Assembly (NCBI GenBank): GCA_030050125.1
Contig: JASIJN010000539.1
Span: 1 to 12,919, forward strand
Direction: 5' to 3'
DNA: 12,919 nt
Origin: Streptosporangiaceae bacterium
Lineage (GTDB): Bacteria > Actinomycetota > Actinomycetes > Streptosporangiales > Streptosporangiaceae
Position 1 is the stretch's first letter. Each line of letters begins with the position of its first letter. The translations under genes and the position numbers were made by a program. Of this stretch, positions 5,197 to 12,277 are shown one piece after another. Under the pieces are notes generated by a model. That model did not search any database and was not told the DNA's origin. It saw only the letters and a list, made by a program, of their open reading frames with translations.

Positions 5197-5820
5197 ATGG
5201 CCACCGAGGAAGCGAAGATCGACGCGGTCGTCTTCGACATCGGCGGGGTGCTGCTGGACTGGGACCCCCGCCACCTGTACCGGACCTTGTTCGAGGATCC
5301 CGGCGAGATGGAGGAGTTCCTGGCCCGGGTCTGCACCTCCGACTGGCACCGCGCGCACGACCTGGGCGTGGATATCACGCGGTCGTGCGAGCAGCTCGCC
5401 CTGGAGCACCCGGAATACCGCAACATGATCATGCTCTGGGCCGAGCGCGGCGAGGAGATGGTGGCCGGCCAGTTCGACGGCACCGTCCGGATCCTCGGCG
5501 AACTGAAGGCGGCCGGGATGCCCTGCTTCGCGCTGAGCAACATGGAGCCCGAGACGTTCCGGCTGCGGCGGGCCAGGTTCGGCTTCATGGACTGGTTCGA
5601 TGGCCACGTCATCTCCGGCTTCGAGGGCGTGGCCAAGCCGGACCCGCGGATCTTCAAGATCCTGCTGGACCGGCACGACCTGCGCGAGGACCGATGCGTG
5701 TTCGTCGACGACCAGGCCCGCAACGTCGTCGCCGCCCGCGACCTAGGCCTGATCGCCGTGCGGTTCAGCTCTCCCGGCCAGCTCCGCGAGGACCTTCACG
5801 CGCTCGGCCTGGCCGTCTAA
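5197..5820 (+). CDS. HAD superfamily hydrolase, YihX/haloacid dehalogenase-like
   Basis: Protein of 207 residues from ATG 5197, a cytoplasmic phosphatase-type fold with a small helical cap. Motif I is VVFDIGGVLLDWD with nucleophile D14; the usual second Asp two residues later is Gly (DIGG). I recall this variant from the YihX sugar-phosphatase and epoxide-hydrolase N-domain subgroup. Motif II is FALSNM (S114), motif III GVAKPDP (K147) and motif IV FVDDQARNV (D171/D172). The substrate cannot be read from the sequence. The altered motif I leaves open weak phosphatase activity or a different acid/base arrangement. It stands alone on the plus strand, interrupting the aro-pepQ block. Confidence 0.9.
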   Translation: MATEEAKIDAVVFDIGGVLLDWDPRHLYRTLFEDPGEMEEFLARVCTSDWHRAHDLGVDITRSCEQLALEHPEYRNMIMLWAERGEEMVAGQFDGTVRILGELKAAGMPCFALSNMEPETFRLRRARFGFMDWFDGHVISGFEGVAKPDPRIFKILLDRHDLREDRCVFVDDQARNVVAARDLGLIAVRFSSPGQLREDLHALGLAV

Positions 5821-5831
5821 CCCGGAGCTAA

Positions 5832-5851
5832 CCCGGCGCTGGCGGGCCGGG
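5832..5851. terminator. hairpin between convergent HAD and LLM genes
   Basis: CCCGGC (5832-5837) pairs with GCCGGG (5846-5851) around an 8-nt loop, in the 36-bp gap between two convergent stop codons. It is a bidirectional terminator candidate without a T-run. Confidence 0.4.
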
Positions 5852-5856
5852 ACGCC

Positions 5857-6900
5857 TCAGGCGGCCAGTTCTCGGATCTGCTCGATCAGCTTCACCCGCT
5901 CGGCGTGCGTCGCGGCGATCGGCGCCACGTTCAGTATCGTCACCCCGGACTCGCGGAACGCGGCCACGCGCTCGGCCACCCAGGACCGGGGCCCGATCAG
6001 CGAGGTTCCCTCCAGCAGCGAGGCGGGCACCAGGGCGGCCGCCTCGTCCTTCCGGCCGTCCAGGTAGGCGTCCTGGATCGCGGCGGCCTCGGCCTCGTAC
6101 CCGTACCGGCCGACGAGGTCGTTGTAGAAGTTCCGTCCCTTCGCGCCCATCCCCCCGATGTAGAGCGCCTGCATCGGCCGGCCGAGCTCCCGCAGCCCGG
6201 CGACGTCCTCGCCGATGGCCAGCGAGGCGGTGGCGGGCACAACCTCCAGCGGCCCCAGCGACGGGTCGCGCCTGGCCCGGCCGGCCTCGAGCGCCGCGCC
6301 CCAGACCGAGGCGGCCTTCTCCGGGAAGTACCAGATCGGCTGCCAGCCCTCGGCCATCTCGGCGGCGAGCTCCACGTTCTTCGGGCCGAGCGCGGCGACG
6401 AAGATCGGGATCCGCTCCCGGACCGGGTGATTGATCAGCTTCAGCGGCTTGCCGAGCCCGGTGCCCTGGTCCGGCGGCAGCGGGATCGTGTAATAGCGGC
6501 CCGTGTACTCCAGCCGCTCCCGCCGCCACACCTTGCGGCAGATCTCGATGATCTCCCGGGTCCGGCCGATCGGCGCGTCGTACGGCACGCCGTGCCAGCC
6601 CTCGATCACCTGCGGGCCCGAGGCTCCCAGGCCCAGCACGAACCGGCCGCCGGAGACGTAGTCCAGCCCGGCCGCGGTCATCGCGGTGAGCGTGGGGGTG
6701 CGCGAGTAGAGCTGCAGGATGCCGGACGCCAGCTGCAGCCGGTCGGTCTTCGCGGCCACGTACCCGAGCTGGCTCACCGCGTCGTAGCTGTAGGCCTCGG
6801 GCACGAACACGATGTCGAGGCCGGCCTTCTCGAAGTCGGCCAGCTCGGTCACGGTCTCGGCGAAGCCGCCTGCGTAATTCAGTGACATCCCGACGCGCAT
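5857..6900 (-). CDS. F420-dependent LLM-class oxidoreductase
   Basis: Luciferase-like TIM-barrel flavin/F420 enzyme of 347 residues. The start MRVGMSLNYAGGF, the block GLDIVFVPEAYSYDAVSQLG (27-46) and SGGRFVLGLGASGPQVIEG (83-101) match the actinobacterial group I know as TIGR03559, which is annotated as coenzyme F420-dependent. The reaction is unknown. ATG 6900 is chosen over the in-frame start at 6930 because AAGGGCGGA precedes it and conservation begins there. A TTGACC (complement of 6977-6982) could be a -35, but no good -10 is spaced from it. It is convergent with the HAD gene and separated from aroK by a terminator-like hairpin. Confidence 0.92.
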   Translation of the reverse strand: MRVGMSLNYAGGFAETVTELADFEKAGLDIVFVPEAYSYDAVSQLGYVAAKTDRLQLASGILQLYSRTPTLTAMTAAGLDYVSGGRFVLGLGASGPQVIEGWHGVPYDAPIGRTREIIEICRKVWRRERLEYTGRYYTIPLPPDQGTGLGKPLKLINHPVRERIPIFVAALGPKNVELAAEMAEGWQPIWYFPEKAASVWGAALEAGRARRDPSLGPLEVVPATASLAIGEDVAGLRELGRPMQALYIGGMGAKGRNFYNDLVGRYGYEAEAAAIQDAYLDGRKDEAAALVPASLLEGTSLIGPRSWVAERVAAFRESGVTILNVAPIAATHAERVKLIEQIRELAA

Positions 6901-6983
6901 GGTTCCGCCCTTTCCGCCCGGCCCGGCCACCAGAATCCCGTTCGGCTGCAGTGTCTCGAGCGTAGCGGCTCGGCCAGGTCAAA

Positions 6984-7001
6984 GCAGCCCTCGGCGGCTG
7001 C
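6984..7001 (-). terminator. terminator after the aro gene block
   Basis: On the minus strand GCAGCC, a 6-nt loop and GGCTGC are followed directly by TTTG. The hairpin begins 8 nt after the aroK stop codon at 7009. It is the only hairpin I found here with a following T-run, so it probably ends the aro transcript. Confidence 0.6.
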
Positions 7002-7008
7002 GCGGGAG

Positions 7009-7491
7009 CTAGGACAGCAGCTCGATGATGTCGAGGCAGACGGCATCGGGCCGGCGCCCGGCCGTGGCCACGGTCGCTGTGGCCACCGACTCGTAGATGG
7101 CCAGCCGCCGCTGGAAGATGGCCTGCAGGTCCGGTGAGCGCAGCAGTGGCCGGCCGGTGTCGTGGGAGACGCGCGCCATCGCCTCGTCGTATCCGACCTG
7201 CAGGTAGACGACCTGGCTGCCCTTCAGCGCATCCTGGGTGGCCGGGTGCTCGACCCCACCGCCGCCGAGGGCGAGCACCGCGTCCTGGCCGCGCAGCAGC
7301 TCGGCCGTGATCTCTCGCTCCAGGTCGCGGAACGCCGGCTCGCCGTCCGCGGCGAAGATCTCCGGCACGCTGCGGCCGCTGCGGCTCTCGATGACCACGT
7401 CGCTGTCGATGAACGGCAGTCCCAGCTTCTCGGCGAGCAGGTGCCCCACCGTGGTCTTGCCGGCTCCCATGAACCCGACCAGGACGATCAC
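7009..7491 (-). CDS. aroK: shikimate kinase, second copy (AroK1)
   Basis: Protein of 160 residues; phosphorylates shikimate at the 3-OH with ATP. Walker A is GFMGAGKTT (6-14). The metal/shikimate-binding Asp pair is D29/D31 (FIDSD), R55 lies in GEPAFRDLE, the glycine triplet is 76-78, the lid Arg is R114 (GRPLL), and R129 precedes AIYESVA. All key positions are kept, so it looks active. The stretch from lid R114 to R129 is 15 residues against 19 in the M. tuberculosis enzyme as I recall it, so it is about one helical turn shorter. The GTG start overlaps the aroQ stop by 4 bp (GTGA). A second, clearly different shikimate kinase gene lies three genes upstream. Confidence 0.92.
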   Translation of the reverse strand: MIVLVGFMGAGKTTVGHLLAEKLGLPFIDSDVVIESRSGRSVPEIFAADGEPAFRDLEREITAELLRGQDAVLALGGGGVEHPATQDALKGSQVVYLQVGYDEAMARVSHDTGRPLLRSPDLQAIFQRRLAIYESVATATVATAGRRPDAVCLDIIELLS

Positions 7492-7943
7492 TGGGGCGCG
7501 CCCCCCTGGTCGCCGCTCAGCTCGGCGATCGCCCGCAGCGCGAGCCGGTAGGAGGTCATCCCGAACCCGGCGATGGTCCCGTCGGCCACGCCGGACACGA
7601 CCGACAGGTGCCGGAACGATTCGCGGGCCGCGGGGTTGCTCATGTGCACCTCGACGAGCGGCGCGGTCCGCATCGCCAGCGCGTCCCGCAGCGCGTACGA
7701 GTAGTGGGTGAACGCGGCCGGATTGAGCACCAGGGGCGTGCGGGCGTCGATCGCCTCGTGCACCCAGCCGACCAGTTCCGCCTCGTCGTCGGTCTGCCGG
7801 ACCTCGACGGCCAGGCCCAGGGCCAGGCCGGCCTGCTGGCAGATCCCGGCCAGATCGGCGTGGGTGGCGGTGCCGTAGACGTCGGGCTCGCGGGATCCGA
7901 GGCGGCCTAGGTTCGGGCCGTTGATGACCAGAACTTTTCTCAA
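7488..7943 (-). CDS. aroQ: 3-dehydroquinate dehydratase, type II
   Basis: Protein of 151 residues, normal for this dodecameric enzyme, which removes water from 3-dehydroquinate. All catalytic and binding residues expected from the M. tuberculosis enzyme are present at a shift of one: N11, R18, Y23 (catalytic, in EPDVYG), N74, H80, D87, E98, H100 (VEVHMS), R107 and R111. The start is TTG at 7943, reading MRKVLVINGPNLGRLG; the aroB stop codon overlaps it (TTGA). GAGGAGG lies 10 nt upstream. Translational coupling to aroB is likely. Confidence 0.96.
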   Translation of the reverse strand: MRKVLVINGPNLGRLGSREPDVYGTATHADLAGICQQAGLALGLAVEVRQTDDEAELVGWVHEAIDARTPLVLNPAAFTHYSYALRDALAMRTAPLVEVHMSNPAARESFRHLSVVSGVADGTIAGFGMTSYRLALRAIAELSGDQGGAPQ

Positions 7944-9019
7944 CGCGACGCCACCTCCTCGAACGCGTCAGCCAGCAGTTGCTCTGGCGGGTCCGCCAAG
8001 ATCACCGGGCGGCCCAGATCCTCGAGGATGACCAGGCGCAGGTGCGCCTGACGGTTCTTCTTGTCGACGGCCATCGCCTCGCGCAGCGCGGGCCACACCC
8101 CGTGCATGCAGCTGGTCGGCAGGCCGACGGCCGACAGCACCCGGCGGTGGCGGGCCACCGTGTCGCCGGACAGGTCGCCGGACAGCCGGGCCACCTCGGC
8201 CGCGTACACCATGCCGACCGAGACCGCCTCGCCGTGCCGGATCCGGTAGCCTTCCAGCCGCTCCAGCGCGTGGCCCAGGGTGTGGCCGTAGTTGAGCATC
8301 TCCCGGGGGCCTGCCTCCCGCAGGTCGGCCGAGACCACCTCGGCCTTGACCCGGATCGTGCGCTCGATCAGTTCCCTGGCGTGGCGGCCGTGCGGCACCA
8401 CCGCGCCGCCGGTGTCCGCCTCGATCAGGTCGAGGATGACCGGGTCCGCGATGAAGCCGGTCTTGACCACCTCCGCCAGGCCGCTCACGTACTCCGCGGC
8501 CGGCAGCGACTCGAGCACGGCCAGGTCGGCAAGAACCCCGGCCGGGGGATGGAACGCCCCGACCAGATTCTTGCCCTCGGCGATGTTGATCGCGGTCTTC
8601 CCGCCGATCGCGGCGTCCACCATCGCGAGCAGCGTGGTCGGCAGCAGGACGACGCGCACCCCGCGCAGCCAGGTCGCCGCGACGAAGCCGGCCAGGTCGG
8701 TCGTGGCTCCGCCGCCGACGCCCACGATCGCGTCGCCGCGGTTCAGCCGGTGCGCGGCCAGCCGCGACCAGAGCCGGGCGGCCACGGCGATGTCCTTGGC
8801 CGCCTCCCCGGCCGGCACCTCCTCGGCGTGCACCGCGTACCCCGCGGCGGCGAGCGCGCCGCACGCGGGCCTGGCGATCTCCCCCAGCCCGGCCGGGTGG
8901 ATGACGACCACGGTGCGGGCGTCGCCGCCGACCAGCGCCGGCAGTTCGCTCAGCACGCCGGCGCCGATCACCACGTTGTACGGGAACGCGCCGGCGACCG
9001 GGATACTGGTCACGCTCAC
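7940..9019 (-). CDS. aroB: 3-dehydroquinate synthase
   Basis: Protein of 359 residues, standard length. It converts DAHP to 3-dehydroquinate using NAD and a divalent metal. The NAD-binding glycine loop is VGVGGGATTDLAGF (99-112) and the phosphate-binding region includes GGKTAIN (139-145). The metal ligands are E183 (GLAEVVKTG), H246 (NYGHTLGHALE) and H262 (RHGEAVSVGM). The GTG start at 9019 overlaps the preceding aroK stop by 4 bp. Confidence 0.98.
   Translation of the reverse strand: MSVTSIPVAGAFPYNVVIGAGVLSELPALVGGDARTVVVIHPAGLGEIARPACGALAAAGYAVHAEEVPAGEAAKDIAVAARLWSRLAAHRLNRGDAIVGVGGGATTDLAGFVAATWLRGVRVVLLPTTLLAMVDAAIGGKTAINIAEGKNLVGAFHPPAGVLADLAVLESLPAAEYVSGLAEVVKTGFIADPVILDLIEADTGGAVVPHGRHARELIERTIRVKAEVVSADLREAGPREMLNYGHTLGHALERLEGYRIRHGEAVSVGMVYAAEVARLSGDLSGDTVARHRRVLSAVGLPTSCMHGVWPALREAMAVDKKNRQAHLRLVILEDLGRPVILADPPEQLLADAFEEVASR
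7954..7960 (-). promoter_or_regulatory. ribosome binding site of aroQ
   Basis: GAGGAGG on the minus strand, inside the 3' end of aroB and 10 nt before the TTG at 7943. It supports a TTG start for aroQ. Confidence 0.7.
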
Positions 9020-9579
9020 GGCTGCCGGTCCCCGCCGTGGCCCGCGCCGCCGCCCGAGATCGCGGCTGCGATCTGCTCGGCGATCTGCTCTGGCTCGAGG
9101 TCGTCGGTCGGCACCGTCAGCCAGGCCACGTCCTCGTAGAGGCCGCGCCGCTCCTCCAGCAGCTGGCGCAGCCGGCCGCGCGGGTTCCCGGGCATCGGCG
9201 GGCGCGGCCCGTCGAGGCCCGACCGGCGGGCCACGGTCGCGAACCCGGTCTCCAGGTACACCACCCGCCGGCCGGCGAGCAGCTTCCTGGTGTCGTCGCT
9301 GAGCACGGCGCCGCCGCCCAGCGCGAGCACCCCGCCGTGCGCCGCGACGGCCTCCGGCACGGCCGAGCGCTCCAGGGCGCGGAACGCGTCCTCCCCGTCC
9401 TCGATGAAGATGTCGCCGACCGGCTTGCCCGTCCTCTGCGCGATCAGGCTGTCGGTGTCGGCGAAGTCCACGTGGAGCAAGGCGGCCAGCAGCGGCCCGA
9501 CCGTGGACTTGCCGGATCCAGGCGGGCCGATCAGGATCACGGCTGGCCCCGAGGCGTGGCGTTCAGGGGAAAAAGTCAT
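9016..9579 (-). CDS. aroK: shikimate kinase (AroK2, canonical position)
   Basis: Protein of 187 residues. Walker A GPPGSGKST is at 18-26, D41/D43 in FADTDSL, R67 in GEDAFRALE, the glycine triplet LGGGAV at 88-90, lid Arg R126, and R144/R145 before GLYEDVA. In the lid the usual RPLL is RPPM. The position between aroC and aroB is that of the standard aroK of actinobacteria. The ATG at 9579 has no good Shine-Dalgarno; an internal GTG (residue 14) just before the P-loop is possible but would leave a very short lead. A tail of about 15 Gly/His-rich residues extends past the fold. Confidence 0.95.
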   Translation of the reverse strand: MTFSPERHASGPAVILIGPPGSGKSTVGPLLAALLHVDFADTDSLIAQRTGKPVGDIFIEDGEDAFRALERSAVPEAVAAHGGVLALGGGAVLSDDTRKLLAGRRVVYLETGFATVARRSGLDGPRPPMPGNPRGRLRQLLEERRGLYEDVAWLTVPTDDLEPEQIAEQIAAAISGGGAGHGGDRQP

Positions 9580-9681
9580 GAGGCAACGATCGCTAACTCC
9601 CGCAGCGGGCAGGTTTCCGGTCGCTGGAAGCCTACCCAGGAGATCACCGAGGACGCCGGCGTTAGCGGCCAGCCGCCGCTC
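9580..9681. other. spacer between aroC and aroK
   Basis: 102 bp, the only sizeable gap inside the aro block. I found no convincing promoter, terminator or repeat; it may hold a secondary promoter for aroK-aroB-aroQ-aroK. Confidence 0.5.
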
Positions 9682-10860
9682 TCAGGTGACGACGAGCGAG
9701 TCCAGGTAGCCGCGCAGGTTGCGGCGGGCCTCGGCCACGCTGTCGCCGCCGAACTTCTCGATGGCCGCGTCCGCGAGCACCAGCGCGGCCATGGCCTCGG
9801 CCACCACCCCGGCGGCCGGGACGGCGGTGACGTCGCTGCGCTGGTTGATGGCCCTGGCCGGCTCGCCGGAGCGTACGTCGATGGTATCCAGGGCCCGGGG
9901 CACGGTGGAGATCGGCTTCATCGCGGCCCGCACCCGGATCACCTCGCCGGTGCTCATCCCGCCCTCGATCCCCCCGGCCCGGTTGGTCCGCCTGCGGATG
10001 CCGCCCGTGCCGCCGTCGATCTCGTCGTGCGCCTGGGAGCCGCGCCGCCGCGCGGTGGTGAAGCCATCGCCGATCTCGACGGCCTTGATCGCGTGAATGC
10101 TCATCAGGGCGGCGGCCAGCCTGCCGTCGAGCCTGCGGTCCCAGTGCACGTGACTGCCCAGGCCGGGGGGCACGCCGTGAGCGGCCACCTCGACCACGCC
10201 GCCGAGGGTGTCGCCGTCCTTGCGTGCCCTGTCGATCTCGTCCTGCATGGCCGCGCTGGCCGCCGGGTCCAGGCAGCGCACCGGGTCCTCGTCGATCCGC
10301 GGGCCGTCCTGCGGACCGGGAACCACGCCCTCGGGCGCGCTCACCGTGCCGATGGCCACCACATGGCTCAGGATCTGGATGCCGAGGGCCTGGCTGAGGT
10401 ATCTGCGGGCGACCTCGCCGAGCGCCACCCGGGCCGCGGTCTCGCGCGCGCTGGCCCGCTCCAGCACCGGCCGCGCGTCGGGGTGCCCGTACTTCTGCAT
10501 CCCCGCCAGGTCGGCGTGGCCGGGGCGGGGCCGGGTCAGCGGGGCGTTCCTGGCCTGGTCGGCCAGGTCGGCGGCATCCACGGGGTCGGGCGACATCACC
10601 GTCTGCCACTTCGGCCACTCGGTGTTGCCGACCCTGATCGCCACCGGGCCGCCGAGCGTCACGCCGTGCCGCACTCCCCCGGTGATCTCGGCCTCGTCCC
10701 GCTCGAACTTCATCCGCGCGCCGCGGCCGTATCCGGCCCGCCTGCGGGCCAGCGCCGCCGCGATGTCCGCGGTCGTGACCTCCACGCCCGCGGGCATGCC
10801 CTCGCAGATCGCCACGAGCGCGCGCCCGTGCGACTCGCCCGCGGTCAGCCAGCGCAGCAT
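9682..10860 (-). CDS. aroC: chorismate synthase
   Basis: Protein of 392 residues from ATG 10860. It converts EPSP to chorismate using reduced FMN. Family signatures in order are GESHG (8-12), [12 protein letters not shown] (137-148), [13 protein letters not shown] (293-305) and the [18 protein letters not shown] block (341-358). The frame is open to 10944, but the extra 28 residues overlap the sseB-like gene and lack conservation; [12 protein letters not shown] is the family N-terminus. AGGA lies about 8-11 nt before this ATG. It begins 19 bp after the sseB-like stop codon, so the two are likely cotranscribed. Confidence 0.97.
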   Translation of the reverse strand: MLRWLTAGESHGRALVAICEGMPAGVEVTTADIAAALARRRAGYGRGARMKFERDEAEITGGVRHGVTLGGPVAIRVGNTEWPKWQTVMSPDPVDAADLADQARNAPLTRPRPGHADLAGMQKYGHPDARPVLERASARETAARVALGEVARRYLSQALGIQILSHVVAIGTVSAPEGVVPGPQDGPRIDEDPVRCLDPAASAAMQDEIDRARKDGDTLGGVVEVAAHGVPPGLGSHVHWDRRLDGRLAAALMSIHAIKAVEIGDGFTTARRRGSQAHDEIDGGTGGIRRRTNRAGGIEGGMSTGEVIRVRAAMKPISTVPRALDTIDVRSGEPARAINQRSDVTAVPAAGVVAEAMAALVLADAAIEKFGGDSVAEARRNLRGYLDSLVVT

Positions 10861-10879
10861 GCTGCCGATCCTGCCATGG

Positions 10880-11584
10880 TCACAAGTCCCGGTGCCCGCC
10901 CGAGCGCATGACGGCGACCGTGATGCCACGCCGCAGCCGCGCACCGAGCCGCTCCATCAGCTCGCCGCCCAGTTGCCTGGCCACCTCCTGGCCGGCCGCC
11001 GGGTCGCAGCCGTCCGCCAGCGTCAGCTCGAGCTGCAGGTCGCTGCCGGCCGCGAGCCGGATCCCCGCGATCTCCGGGCGGCCCGCGGCGGCCTCGCGCA
11101 CCACGGCCAGCACGTCCGGATCCTGATGCGGGAGCGGGACCGGCTGGCCGTCGGCCAGGGCCGTCAGCCGCGCGCCCTCGATCGCGAGCGGAACCGGGCC
11201 GGCCACGTCCACCACGACCGCGGTCGAGCTGTCGACGGCCGCACGCCACACCGTGGGGGCGAGCGCGGGCACCGGGCGGGCCCGCGGATCCCATCTGGCC
11301 AGCGTGTCCAGGCAGGTGAAAGCCGGGATGGCGGGCCGGCCGTCGCGCCCGATCAGCGTCGGGAGCGACATCTCGGCGCCGTGGTCGCCATGGTCGCCCT
11401 GGTCGCCGCTCTCGCTGGGCGCGGCCACGATCGGCACCAGCAGCCGCGAGGCGGCCAGCGCCGTCAGCGCGTCGTGCTCGCTGCCGAGTCCGGAGCCGAA
11501 CGCGGCCAGCGAGGCCTGCGCCCGCGGGTCGGCGGAGCCGTCGTCATCATGAAACGGTGACTTGCCACCGCCAAGCAGGGACAC
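10880..11584 (-). CDS. SseB-family protein
   Basis: Protein of 234 residues. The region from about 22 to 145 ([46 protein letters not shown]) matches the SseB N-terminal domain layout. A second part carries [13 protein letters not shown] and a basic C-terminus. The domain is common in actinobacterial proteins of unknown function, some near secretion or toxin genes. An acidic [10 protein letters not shown] insert comes from a 9-bp DNA repeat at 11382-11408. The GTG start at 11584 lacks a Shine-Dalgarno but has TAGAGT 6 nt upstream. It heads the aro run; a link to chorismate synthesis is not evident. Confidence 0.8.
   Translation of the reverse strand: MSLLGGGKSPFHDDDGSADPRAQASLAAFGSGLGSEHDALTALAASRLLVPIVAAPSESGDQGDHGDHGAEMSLPTLIGRDGRPAIPAFTCLDTLARWDPRARPVPALAPTVWRAAVDSSTAVVVDVAGPVPLAIEGARLTALADGQPVPLPHQDPDVLAVVREAAAGRPEIAGIRLAAGSDLQLELTLADGCDPAAGQEVARQLGGELMERLGARLRRGITVAVMRSGGHRDL
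11382..11408. repeat. 9-bp in-frame tandem repeat in the SseB-like gene
   Basis: TGGTCGCCN three times in a row, encoding Gly-Asp-(Gln/His) triplets on the minus strand. The period is three codons, so copy-number change keeps the frame. Confidence 0.8.
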
Positions 11585-11590
11585 GCGGCC

Positions 11591-11596
11591 ACTCTA
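11591..11596 (-). promoter_or_regulatory. -10 hexamer for leaderless SseB-like gene
   Basis: TAGAGT on the minus strand, 6 nt before the GTG at 11584, with no Shine-Dalgarno. It would be the promoter of the sseB-aroC run. No clear -35. Confidence 0.45.
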
Positions 11597-11789
11597 TGCG
11601 GCCCGGCGCCGCCCCGCCCCGCCGCCAAGCCGCTCCGCCGTCTACCGCCGCCGCCCCACCGGACCGGCATCCGCGCAGGTAGCCTTGCCCGCCGGGGGAC
11701 TAACAGGTCAGCCCGAAGCAGTTGAGGACGCATTTCGCGATGTGAGACTCTCATGGAACCGCACCAACGTCCGAACCACAGGGGAACGC

Positions 11790-12275
11790 GTGCCGCAGGC
11801 TGACCAGGTGTCCATGGCGATCAAGGCGGGGACGCTCATGCAGAAGGCGATCCCGCCGCGCCTCGTCGAGCCGTACCTGACCGGCCGGCGGGCGGTGATC
11901 GCCGGGTTCGTATACCGGGTGGAGGACACCTCCTTCGCCAGCCCTGCCGAGTACTACGAGGCGCTCGACCTTGGCTACGGGGGTTCCGACTTCGCTCCGG
12001 ACATCGCGGAGGTGTACGTGCTGCGCTGGAATGCGGTGGTCCCCGAGTCGTATCAGATCCCCTACTCGGCCGAGCACGGCGGCGACTGGTCCGGCAAGCC
12101 GCCGTTCACCGGCACGGGTTACACCTCGTCCCGGGCGCACGTGGTCGCCGAGTTCTACCTCGACCCGGTCCCGGTCCCGGTGGGGGCCGAGATCCACCGG
12201 ATCGCCGCCGGCGGGGAGGAGTTCATCGCCCGGTACGACGGGCAGGTGTGGCTGCGCCCGGTGGGGGCGATCTGA
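11790..12275 (+). CDS. uncharacterised protein with weak ADP-ribosyltransferase-like pattern
   Basis: Protein of 161 residues from GTG 11790, preceded by AGGGGA with 4 nt spacing. The frame is open further upstream to 11562, but that part is Pro/Arg-rich intergenic-like sequence. I do not recognise a named family with confidence. No signal peptide or membrane segment is seen. The order of motifs recalls R-S-E ADP-ribosyltransferases: GFVYRVED (R43), GTGYTSSRAHVVAEFY (109-123, S113/S114), then VPVPVGAEIHRIAAGGEEFI with E143/E144. The first Glu of an E-x-E would be Gly. It is divergent from the SseB-like gene and 2 bp upstream of another unknown gene, with which it forms a unit. Confidence 0.75.
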   Translation: MPQADQVSMAIKAGTLMQKAIPPRLVEPYLTGRRAVIAGFVYRVEDTSFASPAEYYEALDLGYGGSDFAPDIAEVYVLRWNAVVPESYQIPYSAEHGGDWSGKPPFTGTGYTSSRAHVVAEFYLDPVPVPVGAEIHRIAAGGEEFIARYDGQVWLRPVGAI

Positions 12276-12277
12276 GC

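Noticed and set aside
4232..5428. 398-codon plus-strand frame antisense to pepQ
   Set aside because: It covers a complete, motif-verified peptidase on the other strand and has no recognisable domain.
6977..6982. TTGACC as the -35 of the LLM oxidoreductase gene
   Set aside because: No acceptable -10 lies 16-18 bp downstream, the nearest TANNNT is only 12 bp away, and it overlaps the terminator T-run. It is mentioned in the gene entry but not called.
10861..10944. Longer N-terminus for AroC
   Set aside because: The extra 28 residues overlap the SseB-like gene and are unlike the family; [12 protein letters not shown] is the normal beginning.
11562..11789. Longer N-terminus for the 161-residue protein
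   Set aside because: The extension overlaps the start of the divergent SseB-like gene, is Pro/Arg-rich, and a good ribosome site precedes GTG 11790.
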